Positions 1 to 11,900 of a stretch of DNA of 64,000 nucleotides are shown here, one piece after another. The translations under genes were made by a program, and so were the position numbers. The notes beneath the pieces are model-generated. The model was not told the origin of the DNA. It did not search any database and worked only from the letters and a program-made list of their open reading frames with translations. Positions within the stretch are counted from its first letter, which is position 1; every line of letters starts with the position of its first letter. This DNA comes from Orychophragmus violaceus (lineage: Eukaryota > Streptophyta > Magnoliopsida > Brassicales > Brassicaceae): assembly GCA_030180135.1 (NCBI GenBank), contig CM058238.1:45907765-45971764 (forward strand), in the 5' to 3' direction.

Positions 1-2430
1 CCCACAAGAGTTCTTAAGGATCAATCTCCATTTCAGGTACTAAACAAGACCAATCCATTAGTTAACCACTTACGTGTGTTTGGGTGTATCTGCTTTGTGT
101 TAATACCAGGAGAACAGAGGGATAAGTTGGATACTAAGAGCACCAAAGCTATGTTTATTGGTTACTCCACAACACAAAGAGGATACAAGTGTTATGTACC
201 TGAAACAAGGAAGGTTCTAATCTCCAGAGATGTGAAATTCATGGAGACAAAGAGCTTCTATGATGAGAAAAATTGGGACAGTTTGAAGGATCTTCCTACG
301 TCTCAATCAGATAGAGCTCCTAACTTAAGAAGAATCATGGAGAGTCTTGGCATTAGTGTACCACAAGAACCGGTTACAACACACACACAACCTACTCCAG
401 CCTTGGATGCACCTGTGGAAGACTCACAACAACCCCATCTTGATCATGAGGGGGACAAATCAGAATCAGAATCAGGGCAAGCAGAACCGCAACAAACTGA
501 TTCTGCTACACATAATCAAGCTGGTGTTGAAGAGCATGAAGAACATGAGTTAGAATCAGGGCAAGCAGAACCGCAACAAACTGATTCTGCTACACATAAT
601 CAAGCTGGTGTTGAAGAGCATGAAGAACATGCGTTAGAACCTGAGGGAGTGGGTAATCAGAATGAAGAGGAGATTGTGCAGCCAATGAACCAACAAATTC
701 AAGCACTAAGGAGGAGTACAAGGGAGAAAAAGGATCCATCAGAATGGATGAAAACTAGAGTGTTCTTCAACAGCAATGCAGTAGCTCATCCCATTCAAGC
801 CGTTTGCAGTTTAGCTCATGTACCTTTGGAGCATCTCATTGGAAAGTTGGATCAAGAAGAAGTACCAACAACCTATGAAGAAGCAAAGGGAGATAAGAGA
901 TGGATGCAGGCTGTGGATGAGGAGATCAAAGCAATGGAGAACAATGAGACTTGGTATGAATCTGAACTTCCTAGAGGAAAGAAGGCAGTAACTTCTAAAT
1001 GGGTTTTTACTATCAAGTATAGAAGTGATGGAGAAGTGGAGAGATACAAAGCAAGGCTGGTTGCAAGAGGCTTTACTCAAACCTATGGAAAGGATTACTT
1101 GGACACCTTTGCACCAGTGGCTAAGCTTCACACAGTTAGGATCATCTTGTCTTTAGCAACAAACCTTGATTGGGACCTTTGGCAAATGGATGTCAAGAAT
1201 GCATTCCTTCAAGGAGAGCTTGAAGATGAGGTATACATGAGACCACCTTCTGGTCTTGAGAGCATTGTGAAACCAGGGAAGGTTCTAAGGCTAAAGAAAG
1301 CTATCTATGGACTCAAGCAATCACTACCATAAGCTGAGCTCAACCCTTATGCAAAGAGGATTTAAGAGGTCTGAAGGAGATCATACTTTGTTCACTCTAC
1401 AAGATCAGGAAGGTATCATTGTCATCCTTGTTTATGTGGATGACATTATCATTTCAGGGAGTAATAAATCAGGTATCCAAGAAACTAAAGCTTATCTTAA
1501 ATCTGTATTTGACATTAAGGATCTTGGTACTCTAAAGTACTTCCTTGGGATAGAAGTCTGTCGGTCTGATGAAGGACTCTTCTTATCTCAAAGGAAGTAC
1601 ACACTTGATTTGTTAAATGAAGCAGGAAAGATTGGATCAAAACCAGCCAAGACACCATTGGAGGAAGGCTATAAAGTCATAAAAGAGGGGGAGCCTGAAG
1701 ACAGACCATTTGAGGACATCACTTACTATAGAAGGATGGTTGGTAAGCTAATCTACTTAACCATAACCAGACCTGATTTGTGCTTTGCTGTGAACCAGAT
1801 AAGTCAACATATGCAAGCACCAAAGATGCATCATTGGGACATGGTGGAAAGGATACTCAGATATCTAAGTGGCACTCCGGGTCAAGGCATTTGGATGGGC
1901 TGCAATCAAAGCACAGAAATAGTTGGATATTGTGATGCTGATTGGGCAGGAGATAGAGTGGACAGGAGGTCTACCACTGGATACTGCACCTTCATTGGAG
2001 GAAACCTTGTTACTTGGAAGAGCAAGAAGCAGAAGATAGTGTCATGTTCTAGTGCTGAAGCCGAGTATAGAGCCATGAGGAAACTAGCAACAGAGTTGGC
2101 GTGGATCAAGGGTCTTCTTGTGGATTTGGGGATTGAAACTTCAAAACCAATCACCAAGCACTGTGACAATCAAGCAGCATTCACATTGCATCCAACTCAG
2201 TCTTCCATGAAAGAACCAAGCATATAGAAGTGGATTGTCACAAGGTGAGGCAGATGATTGAGCAAGGAGTAGTGTTACCTTGTTTCACAAGAAGTGAAGA
2301 GCAGCTAGCTGATGTCTTCACCAAGGCAGCTAGCTTGAAGGTGTGTGAGGCCATTCACACCAAGCTTGGACTCATTGAGCTTTCTGAATCCCCTAAGGCT
2401 GTGGAGACTACACTCTTTTTCCCTTCATGA
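1..2430 (+). pseudogene. Copia gag-pol polyprotein remnant: integrase tail, RT, RNase H; two frameshifts
   Basis: The frame is open from base 1 and starts with the post-integrase segment (HLRVFGC, then GYSTTQRGYKCY). A Glu/Gln-rich linker follows. RT_2 motifs are seen from about 880: AVDEEIKAMENNETW, KWVFTIKY, KARLVARGFTQ, and WQMDVKNAFLQGEL with its catalytic Asp. The frame then hits TAA at 1330-1332, just after YGLKQS. Reading resumes in another frame at 1325 (YHKLSS). Compared with the family pattern, about four residues are missing, which fits an 11-bp deletion. The YVDD catalytic box is at 1433-1444. RNase H follows, with YCDADWAGD near 1927-1953 and SSAEAEYRA near 2050-2076. A 1-bp loss near 2179 moves reading back to the first frame, which runs through TRSEEQLADVFTKA to a stop at 2428-2430. 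Such a protein would act in cytoplasmic particles for cDNA synthesis; this copy cannot make it whole. Confidence 0.93.
469..636 (+). repeat. 84-bp in-frame tandem duplication in the integrase-RT linker
   Basis: The 84-bp unit starting at 469 (protein ESGQAEPQQTD...) is repeated starting at 553, giving two 28-residue copies in frame. The two copies are almost identical; the differences I see are near the end of the units (GAG versus GCG, L-E-S versus L-E-P). The linker is acidic and Gln-rich and lies between the integrase tail and RT, a region that usually tolerates length change. The duplication preserved the frame. Confidence 0.93.
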
Positions 2431-2462
2431 AGTTTTATCCCAAGTGGTTTTCTTCATGAAGG
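2422..2462 (+). other. Pre-purine-tract stem-loop of the Copia 3' UTR (element 1)
   Basis: The arms CCTTCATGAAG (2422-2432) and CTTCATGAAGG (2452-2462) are perfect 11-bp reverse complements around a 19-nt loop that begins and ends with TTTT. The stem is preceded by CACTCTTTTTCC and followed by TTTTTAATGAGA. The 5' arm overlaps the polyprotein stop codon. The same architecture occurs at 60157-60197 (- strand) and 63856-63894 with different stem bases. A role in RNA (packaging, 3' end formation or priming of plus-strand DNA) is inference. Confidence 0.8.
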
Positions 2463-2493
2463 TTTTTAATGAGATAGATCTCCATTGTCACTC

Positions 2494-2525
2494 CAAGCTT
2501 GATTCAATCCTTGAATTCAAGCTTG
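2494..2525 (+). other. Second hairpin, abutting the polypurine tract
   Basis: Arm CAAGCTTGATTCAA (2494-2507) pairs with TTGAATTCAAGCTTG (2511-2525), leaving a 3-nt loop and one bulged T. The base of the hairpin runs directly into the purine tract. The - strand element has a comparable but weaker arrangement (CCAAGCTTG/CAAGCTTGG arms at 60121-60129 and 60086-60094), also next to its purine tract. Confidence 0.65.
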
Positions 2526-2533
2526 AGGGGGAG
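2525..2533 (+). other. Polypurine tract of element 1
   Basis: GAGGGGGAG lies directly upstream of the 3' LTR, in the position used to prime plus-strand DNA synthesis in LTR retrotransposons. The same GGGGGAG core borders the LTR of the - strand element at 60078-60084. Confidence 0.85.
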
Positions 2534-2551
2534 TATTGATATGGAGATCAC

Positions 2552-2630
2552 ATAGTGAACTATACTGGACGTGAACTATATTGAATATAGTGAACTATAC
2601 TGGACGTGAGCTATATTGAATATAGTGAAC
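2552..2630 (+). repeat. 35-bp direct repeats in LTR U3
   Basis: A 35-bp unit with core AGTGAACTATACTGGACGTG starts at 2552 and 2587, and a partial third copy starts at 2622. Tandem repeats in U3 upstream of the TATA tract often act as enhancers in plant Copia elements; that role is inference here. Confidence 0.8.
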
Positions 2631-2720
2631 TATATTCATAAGAAGACAAAAACAGTCACACTTTTATGACCGTTGAAACTCACTCGTTTTTAATTCTTTG
2701 TAAAACCCTAGAGTAGCTAG

Positions 2721-2730
2721 TATATATATA
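2721..2730 (+). promoter_or_regulatory. TATA-like core promoter in element 1 LTR
   Basis: TATATATATA lies in the middle of the LTR, downstream of the U3 repeats and upstream of the probable R region. This is the expected place for the LTR promoter. In a lone 3' LTR it would drive transcription to the right, into the satellite. Confidence 0.55.
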
Positions 2731-2893
2731 CTTGTTGTAACCTGTTTAACTAATACAGAGAATTATTCTTCTCTTACAGCTGCTTCTTTTACTCTCTAAG
2801 TGCACAAGAACCCTAATTTGGTTCTTGGTGTGTTCTTCACAATTCTAATCAATTCTACTTTATTCTCTCAATCTAAATCTCATATTCTAACAA

Positions 2894-5800
2894 GGTAGGA
2901 CAACTATAAGTAAGTTTTTGTATGCTCCTAAAGGTAGAATGAGAAGCATTTTATACAAGTTTATGTTCGTTTGTAACACGTTCGTTTGTAACACACCTAA
3001 GTAACCCTTCTAAATGACTAGAAAGACACTTTGATCTTCTAAAATGTCCTATGAGAATCCTAAACTAAAATTTTTAAACTAAACTTCTTGAAACAAATGT
3101 GTCATGGATTGGAGAATTTAGGTGATGTAGGACAACTATAAATAAGTTTTTGTATGCTCCTAAAGGTAGAATGAGAAGCATGTTGTTTTTGTTCGTTTGT
3201 AACACCACTAAGTAACCCCTCTAGAAGACTAGAAAGAAATTTTGGTCTTCTAATAGGTCCTATGAGATCCTAAATAAAACTTTTTAACCAAAACCTCTTG
3301 AAACATATATGTCATGGATTGGTGAATTTCGGTGAGGTAAGACAACTATAAGTAAGTTTTTGTATGCTCCTAAAGGTAGAATGGAAAGCAATTTATACAA
3401 GTTTATGTTCGTTTGTAACACACCTAAGTAACCCTTCTAAATGACTAGAAAGACACTTTGATCTTCTAAAATGTCCTATGAGAATCCTAAACTAAACTTT
3501 TTAAACTAAACTTCTTGAAACAAATGTGTCATGGATTGGAGAATTTAGGTGATGTAGGACAACTATAAATAAGTTTTTGTATGCTCCTAAAGGTAGAATG
3601 AGAAGCATGTTGTTTTTGTTCGTTTGTAACACCACTAAGTAACCCCTCTAAAAGACTAGAAAGAAATTTTGATCTTCTAAAAGGTCCTATGAGATCCTAA
3701 ATAAAACTTTTTAACCAAAACTTCTTGGAACATATATGTTATGGATTGGTGAATTTCGGTGAGGTAAGACAACAATAAGTAAGTTTTTGTGTGCTCCTAA
3801 AGGTAGAATGGGGAGCATTTTATACAGGTTTATGTTCGTTTGTAACACCCCTAAGTAACCCTTCTAAGTTACTAGAAAGAAACTGTGATCTTCAAAAAGA
3901 TCCTATGAGAATCCTAAATAAAACTTTTTAACAAAAACATCTTGAAACATATATGTTATGGATTGGAGAATTTAGGTGAGGTAGGATAACTATAAGTAAG
4001 TTTTTGTATGGTCCTAAAGGTAGAATGAGAAGCATTTTATACAAGTTTATGTTCGTTTGTAACACCCCTAAGTAACCCTTCTAAGAGACTAGAAAGAAAC
4101 TTTGATCTTCAAAAAGTTCCTATGAGAATCCTAAATAAAACATTTTAACCAAAATATCTTGAAACATATATGTCATGGATTGGAGAATTTAGGTAAGGTA
4201 GGACAACTATAAGTAAGTTTTTGTATGATCCTAAAGGTAGAATGAGAAGCATTTTATACAAGTTTATGTTCGTTTGTAACACACCTAAGTAACCCTTCTA
4301 AATGACTAGAAAGACACTTTGATCTTCTAAAATGTCCTATGAGAATCCTAAACTAAAATTTTTAAACTAAACTTCTTGAAACAAATGTGTCATGGATTGG
4401 AGAATTTAGGTGATGTAGGACAACTATAAATAAGTTTTTGTATGCTCCTAAAGGTAGAATGAGAAGCATGTTGTTTTTGTTCGTTTGTAACACCATTAAG
4501 TAACCCCTCTAAAAGACTAGAAAGAAATTTTGGTCTTCTAAAAGGTCCTATGAGACCTAAATAAAACTTTTTAACCAAAACCTCTTGAAACATATATGTC
4601 ATGGATTGGTGAATTTCGGTGAGGTAAGACAACAATAAGTAAGTTTTTTTATGCTCCTAAAAGTAGAATGGGGAGCATTTTATACAAGTTTATGTTCGTT
4701 TGCAACACCCCTAAGTAACCCTTCTAAGTGACTAGAAAGAAACTTTGATCTTAAAAAAGATCCTATGAGAATCCTAAATAAAACTTTTTAACAAAAACAT
4801 CTTGAAACATATATATTATGGATTGGAGAATTTCGGTGAGGTAAGACAACAATAAGTAAATTTTTGTATGCTCCTAAAGGTAGAATTAGAAGCATTTTAT
4901 ACAAGTTTATGTTCGTTTTTAACACACCTAAGTAACCCTTCTAAATGACTAGAAAGACACTTTGATCTTCTAAAATGTCCTATGAGAATCCTTAACAAAA
5001 CTTTTTAAACTAAATTTCTTGAAACTTATGTGTCATTGATTGAAGAATTTAGGTGATGTAAGACAACTATAAATAAGTTTTTCTATGCTCCTAAATGTAG
5101 AATGAGAAGCATGTTGTAATGTTTTTCTTCGTCTGTAACACCACTAAGTAACCCCTCTAAAAGACTAGAAAGAAATTTTGATCTTCTAAAAGGTCCTATA
5201 AGATCCTAAATAAAACTTTTTAACCAAAATTTCTTGAAACATATATGTCATGGATTGGTGAATTTCGGTGAGGTAAGACAACAATAAGTAAGTTTTTGTA
5301 TGCTCCTAAAGGTAGAATGTGGAGCATTTTATACAAGTTTATGTTCGTTTGTAACACCCCTAAGTAACCCTTCTAAGTTACTAGAAAGAAACTGTGATCT
5401 TCAAAAAGATCCTATGAGAATCCTAAATAAAACTTTTTAACAAAAACATCTTGAAACATATATGTTATGGATTGGAGAATTTAGGTGAGGTAGGACAACT
5501 ATAGGTAAGTTTTTTTATGGTCCTAAAGGTAGAATGAGAAGCATTTTATACAAGTTTATGTTCGTTTGTAACACCCCTAAGTAACCCTTCTAAGAGACTA
5601 GAAAGAAACTTTGATCTTCAAAAAGTTCCTATGAGAATCCTAAATAAAACATTTTAACCAAAATATCTTGAAACATATATGTCATGGATTGGAGAATTTA
5701 GGTGAGGTAGGACAACTATAAGTAAGTTTTTGTATGCTCCTAAAGGTAGAATGAGAAGCATTTTATACAAGTTTATGTTCGTTTGTAACACGTTCGTTTG

Positions 5801-8518
5801 TAACACACCTAAGTAACCCTTCTAAATGACTAGAAAGACACTTTGATCTTCTAAAATGTCCTATGAGAATCCTAAACTAAAATTTTTAAACTAAACTTCT
5901 TGAAACAAATGTGTCATGGATTGGAGAATTTAGGTGATGTAGGACAACTATAAATAAGTTTTTGTATGCTCCTAAAGGTAGAATGAGAAGCATGTTGTTT
6001 TTGTTCGTTTGTAACACCACTAAGTAACCCCTCTAAAAGACTAGAAAGAAATTTTGGTCTTCTAATAGGTCCTATGAGATCCTAAATAAAACTTTTTAAC
6101 CAAAACCTCTTGAAACATATATGTCATGGATTGGTGAATTTCGGTGAGGTAAGACAACTATAAGTAAGTTTTTGTATGCTCCTAAAGGTAGAATGGAAAG
6201 CAATTTATACAAGTTTATGTTCGTTTGTAACACACCTAAGTAACCCTTCTAAATGACTAGAAAGACACTTTGATCTTCTAAAATGTCCTATGAGAATCCT
6301 AAACTAAACTTTTTAAACTAAACTTCTTGAAACAAATGTGTCATGGATTGGAGAATTTAGGTGATGTAGGACAACTATAAATAAGTTTTTGTATGCTCCT
6401 AAAGGTAGAATGAGAAGCATGTTGTTTTTGTTCGTTTGTAACACCGCTAAGTAACCCCTCTAAAAGACTAGAAAGAAATTTTGATCTTCTAAAAGGTCCT
6501 ATGAGATCCTAAATAAAACTTTTTAACCAAAACCTCTTGAAATATAAATGTCATGGATTGGTGAATTTCGGTGAGGTAAGAAAACAATAAGTAAGTTTTT
6601 GTATGCTCCTAAAGGTAGAATGGGGAGCATTTTATACAAGTTTATGTTCGTTTGTAACACCCCTAAGTAACCCTTCTAAGTGACTAGAAAAAAACTTTGA
6701 TCTTCAAAAAGATCCTATGAGAATCCTAAATAAAACATTTTAACCAAAATATCTTGAAACATATATGTCATGGATTGGAGAATTTAGGTGAGGTAGAACA
6801 ACTATAAGTAAGTTTTTGTATGCTCCTAAAGGTAGAATGAGAAGCATTTTATACAAGTTTATGTTCGTTTGTAACACACCTAAGTAACCCTTCTAAATGA
6901 CTAGAAAGACACTTTGATCTTCTAAAATGTCCTATGAGAATCCTAAACAAAACTTTTCAAACTAAACTTCTTGAAACAAATGTGTCATGGATTGGAGAAT
7001 TTAGGTGATGTAAGACAACTATAAATAAGTTTTTGTATGCTCCTAAAGGTAGAATGAGAAGTATTTTATACAAGTTTATGTTCGTTTGTAACACACCTAA
7101 GTAACCCTTCTAAATGACTAGAAAGACACTTTGATCTTCTAAAATGTTCTATGAGAATCCTAAACTAAACTTTTTAAACTAACCTTCTTGAAAGAAATGT
7201 GTCATGGATTGGGAATTTAGGTGATGTAGGACAACCATAAACAAGTTTTTGTATGCTCCTAAAGGTAGAATGAGAAGCATGTTGTTTTTGTTCGTTTGTA
7301 ACACCACTAAGTAACCCCTCTAAAAGAATAGAAAGAAACTTTGATCTTCAAAAAGATCCTATGAAAATCCTAAATAAAACTTTTTAACCAAAACCTCTTG
7401 AAACATATATGTCATGGATTGGTGAATTTCGGTGAGGTAAGACAACAATAAGTAAGTTTTTGTATGCTCCTAAAGGTAGAATGTGGAGCATTTTATACAA
7501 GTTTATGTTCGTTTGTAACACCCCTAAGTAACCCTTCTAAGTGACTAGAAAGAAACTTTGATCTTCAAAAAGATCCTATGAAAATCCTAAATAAAACTTT
7601 TTAACAAAAACATCTTGAAACATATATGTTATGGATTGGAGAAATTAGGTGAGGTAGGACAACTATAAGCAAGTTTTTGTATGCTCCTAAAGGTAGAATG
7701 AGAAGCATTTTATACAAGTTTATGTTCGTTTGTAACACACCTAAGTAACCCTTCTAAATGACTAGAAAGACACTTTGATCTTCTAAAATGTCCTATGAGA
7801 ATCCTTAACAAAACTTTTTAAACTAAATTTCTTGAAACTTATGTGTCATTGATTGAAGAATTTAGGTGATGTAAGACAACTATAAATAAGTTTTTCTATG
7901 CTCCTAAATGTAGAATGAGAAGCATGTTGTAATGTTTTTCTTCGTCTGTAACACCACTAAGTAACCCCTCTAAAAGACTAGAAAGAAATTTTGATCTTCT
8001 AAAAGGTCCTATAAGATCCTAAATAAAACTTTTTAACCAAAACTTCTTGAAACATATATGTCATGGATTGGTGAATTTCGGTGAGGTAAGACAACAATAA
8101 GTAAGTTTTTGTATGCTCCTAAAGGTAGAATGGGGAGCATTTTATACAAGTTTATGTTCGTTTGTAACATCCCTAAGTAACCCTTCTAAGTGACTAGAAA
8201 GAAACTTTGATCTTAAAAAAGATCCTATGAGAATCCTAAATAAAACTTTTTAACAAAAACATCTTGAAACATATATGTTATGGATTGGAGAATTTAGGTG
8301 AGGTAGGACAACTATAAGTAAGTTTTTGTATGGTCCTAAAGGTAGAATGAGAAGCATTTTATACAAGTTTATGTTCGTTTGTAACACCCCTAAGTAACCC
8401 TTCTAAGAGACTGGAAAGAAACTTTGATCTTCAAAAAGTTCCTATGAGAATCCTAAATAAAACATTTTAACCAAAATATCTTGAAATATATATGTCATGG
8501 ATTGGAGAATTTAGGTGA
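2894..8518. repeat. 2812-bp (13-monomer) higher-order repeat, two imperfect copies
   Basis: Rare variants recur at a 2812 or 2813-bp offset: a 15-bp microduplication of GTTCGTTTGTAACAC (2965 and 5777), TAATAGG in place of TAAAAGG (3251 and 6063), ATGGAAAGCAATT (3381 and 6193), and CCTAAATGT (5090 and 7903). Identity is high over the first 800 bp (2894-3700 against 5706-6512). The middle is less well conserved, so the two copies have since exchanged with other monomers. Confidence 0.75.
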
Positions 8519-8999
8519 GGTAGGACAACTATAAGTAAGTTTTTGTATGCTCCTAAAGGTAGAATGAGAAGCATTTTATACAAGTTTATGTTCGTTTGTA
8601 ACACACCTAAGTAACCCTTCTAAATGACTAGAAAGACACTTTGATCTTCTAAAATGTCCTATGAGAATCCTAAACTAAAATTTTTAAACTAAATTTCTTG
8701 AAACATATGTGTCATGGATTGGAGAATTTAGGTGATGTAAGACAACTATAAATAAGTTTTTGTATGCTCCTAAAGGTAGAATGAGAAGCATGTTGTTTTT
8801 GTTCGTTTGTAACACCACTAAGTAACCCCTCTAAAAGAATAGAAAGAAACTTTTATCTTCAAAAAGATCCTATGAAAATCCTAAATAAAACTTTTTAACC
8901 AAAACCTCTTGAAACATATATGTCATGGATTGGTGAATTTCGGTGAGGTAAGACAACAATAAGTAAGTTTTTGTATGCTCCTAAAGGTAGAATGGAGAG

Positions 9000-11900
9000 C
9001 ATTTTATACAAGTTTATGTTCGTTTGCAACACCCCTAAGTAACCCTTCTAAATGACTAGAAAGACACTTTGATCTTCTAAAATGTCCTATGAGAATCCTA
9101 AACTAAAATTTTTAAACTAAACTTCTTGAAACAAATGTGTCATGGATTGGAGAATTTAGGTGATGTAGGACAACTATAAATAAGTTTTGTATGCTCCTAA
9201 AGGTAGAATGAGAAGCATGTTGTTTTTGTTCGTTTGTAACACCACTAAGTAACCCCTCTAAAAGAATAGAAAGAAACTTTGATCTTCAAAAAGATCCTAT
9301 GAAAATCCTAAATAAAACTTTTTAACCAAAACCTCTTGAAACATATATGTCATGGATTGGTGAATTTCGGTGAGGTAAGACAACAATAAGTAAGTTTTTG
9401 TATGCTCCTAAAGGTAGAATGGAGAGCATTTTATACAAGTTTATGTTCGTTTGCAACACCCCTAAGTAACCCTTCTAAATGACTAGAAAGACACTTTGAT
9501 CTTCTAAAATGTCCTATGAGAATCCTAAACTAAAATTTTTAAACTAAACTTCTTGAAACAAATGTGTCATGGATTGGAGAATTTAGGTGAGGTAGGACAA
9601 CTATAAGTAAGTTTTTGTATGCTCCTAAAGGTAGAATGAGAAGCATTTTATACAAGTTTATGTTCGTTTGTAACACACCTAAGTAACCCTTCTAAATGAC
9701 TAGAAAGACACTTTGATCTTCTAAAATGTCCTATGAGAATCCTAAACTAAAATTTTTAAACTAAATTTCTTGAAACATATGTGTCATGGATTGGAGAATT
9801 TAGGTGATGTAAGACAACTATAAATAAGTTTTTGTATGCTCCTAAAGGTAGAATGAGAAGCATGTTGTTTTTGTTCGTTTGTAACACCACTAAGTAACCC
9901 CTCTAAAAGAATAGAAAGAAACTTTGATCTTCAAAAAGATCCTATGAAAATCCTAAATAAAACTTTTTAACCAAAACCTCTTGAAACATATATGTCATGG
10001 ATTGGTGAATTTCGGTGAGGTAAGACAACAATAAGTAAGTTTTTGTATGCTCCTAAAGGTAGAATGGAGAGCATTTTATACAAGTTTATGTTCGTTTGCA
10101 ACACCCCTAAGTAACCCTTCTAAATGACTAGAAAGACACTTTGATCTTCTAAAATGTCCTATGAGAATCCTAAACTAAAATTTTTAAACTAAACTTCTTG
10201 AAACAAATGTGTCATGGATTGGAGAATTTAGGTGATGTAGGACAACTATAAATAAGTTTTGTATGCTCCTAAAGGTAGAATGAGAAGCATGTTGTTTTTG
10301 TTCGTTTGTAACACCACTAAGTAACCCCTCTAAAAGACTAGAAAGAAATTTTGGTCTTCTAATAGGTCCTATGAGATCCTAAATAAAACTTTTTAACCAA
10401 AACCTCTTGAAACATATATGTCATGGATTGGTGAATTTCGGTGAGGTAAGACAACTATAAGTAAGTTTTTGTATGCTCCTAAAGGTAGAATGGAAAGCAA
10501 TTTATACAAGTTTATGTTCGTTTGTAACACACCTAAGTAACCCTTCTAAATGACTAGAAAGACACTTTGATCTTCTAAAATGTCCTATGAGAATCCTAAA
10601 CTAAACTTTTTAAACTAAACTTCTTGAAACAAATGTGTCATGGATTGGAGAATTTAGGTGATGTAGGACAACTATAAATAAGTTTTTGTATGCTCCTAAA
10701 GGTAGAATGAGAAGCATGTTGTTTTTGTTCGTTTGTAACACCACTAAGTAACCCCTCTAAAAGACTAGAAAGAAATTTTGATCTTCTAAAAGGTCCTATG
10801 AGATCCTAAATAAAACTTTTTAACCAAAACCTCTTGAAATATAAATGTCATGGATTGGTGAATTTCGGTGAGGTAAGACAACAATAAGTAAGTTTTTGTA
10901 TGCTCCTAAAGGTAGAATGGGGAGCATTTTATACAAGTTTATGTTCGTTTGTAACACCCCTAAGTAACCCTTCTAAGTGACTAGAAAAAAACTTTGATCT
11001 TCAAAAAGATCCTATGAGAATCCTAAATAAAACATTTTAACCAAAATATCTTGAAACATATATGTCATTGATTGGAGAATTTAGGTGAGGTAGAACAACT
11101 ATAAGTAAGTTTTTGTATGCTCCTAAAGGTAGAATGAGAAGCATTTTATACAAGTTTATGTTCGTTTGTAACACACCTAAGTAACCCTTCTAAATGACTA
11201 GAAAGACACTTTGATCTTCTAAAATGTCCTATGAGAATCCTAAACAAAACTTTTCAAACTAAACTTCTTGAAACAAATGTGTCATGGATTGGAGAATTTA
11301 GGTGATGTAAGACAACTATAAATAAGTTTTTGTATGCTCCTAAAGGTAGAATGAGAAGTATTTTATACAAGTTTATGTTCGTTTGTAACACACCTAAGTA
11401 ACCCTTCTAAATGACTAGAAAGACACTTTGATCTTCTAAAATGTTCTATGAGAATCCTAAACTAAACTTTTTAAACCAACCTTCTTGAAAGAAATGTGTC
11501 ATGGATTGGAGAATTTAGGTGATGTAGGACAACCATAAATAAGTTTTTGTATGCTCCTAAAGGTAGAATGAGAAGCATGTTGTTTTTGTTCGTTTGTAAC
11601 ACCACTAAGTAACCCCTCTAAAAGAATAGAAAGAAACTTTGATCTTCAAAAAGATCCTATGAAAATCCTAAATAAAACTTTTTAACCAAAACCTCTTGAA
11701 ACATATATGTCATGGATTGGTGAATTTCGGTGAGGTAAGACAACAATAAGTAAGTTTTTGTATGCTCCTAAAGGTAGAATGTGGAGCATTTTATACAAGT
11801 TTATGTTCGTTTGTAACACCCCTAAGTAACCCTTCTAAGTGACTAGAAAGAAACTTTGATCTTCAAAAAGATCCTATGAAAATCCTAAATAAAACTTTTT

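Larger units (their letters stand above)
1..2892 (+). mobile_element. Ty1/Copia LTR retrotransposon, 3' part (5' end outside window)
   Basis: In order, the element shows the end of the integrase region, a reverse transcriptase, an RNase H, a 3' untranslated hairpin, a polypurine tract and a 3' LTR. The domain order integrase then RT then RNase H is that of Copia (Pseudoviridae), not Gypsy. The 5' LTR, gag, protease and integrase core would lie left of the window. The 3' LTR ends in ...TCTAACA at 2892 and satellite sequence starts at the next base, so the element sits in or at the edge of the array. The target duplication cannot be tested because the left end is missing. The coding frame is broken twice, so this copy is not autonomous as it stands. 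Confidence 0.93.
2534..2892 (+). repeat. 3' LTR of Copia element 1 (about 359 bp)
   Basis: The LTR runs from just after the purine tract to ...ATTCTAACA at 2892, where satellite begins. By analogy with the - strand element, whose ends are fixed by a target duplication, the LTR most likely starts TATTGATATG at 2534; a canonical TG start at 2537 is the alternative. The inner part of the start (GATATG) mirrors the end (CATATTC). It contains U3 direct repeats (2552-2630), a TATA-like tract (2721-2730) and a pyrimidine-rich R/U5 region. Without the 5' LTR the divergence cannot be measured. Confidence 0.85.

Noticed and set aside
811..1131. Antisense frames under the Copia RT and RNase H (also 1906-2169)
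   Set aside because: They lie opposite a clearly recognisable RT/RNase H coding strand and have no motif of their own; they are shadows.
2537..2540. Canonical TG start of the element 1 LTR at 2537
   Set aside because: Possible, but the base directly after the purine tract is 2534, and the related - strand element has its LTR start immediately after the same GGGGGAG core. I therefore prefer 2534.
4390..4635. Open reading frames inside the satellite (also near 29091, 39397 and 51725)
   Set aside because: They are made of monomer sequence, span monomer boundaries, appear only where a chance substitution removes a stop, and have no domain. The array is not coding.
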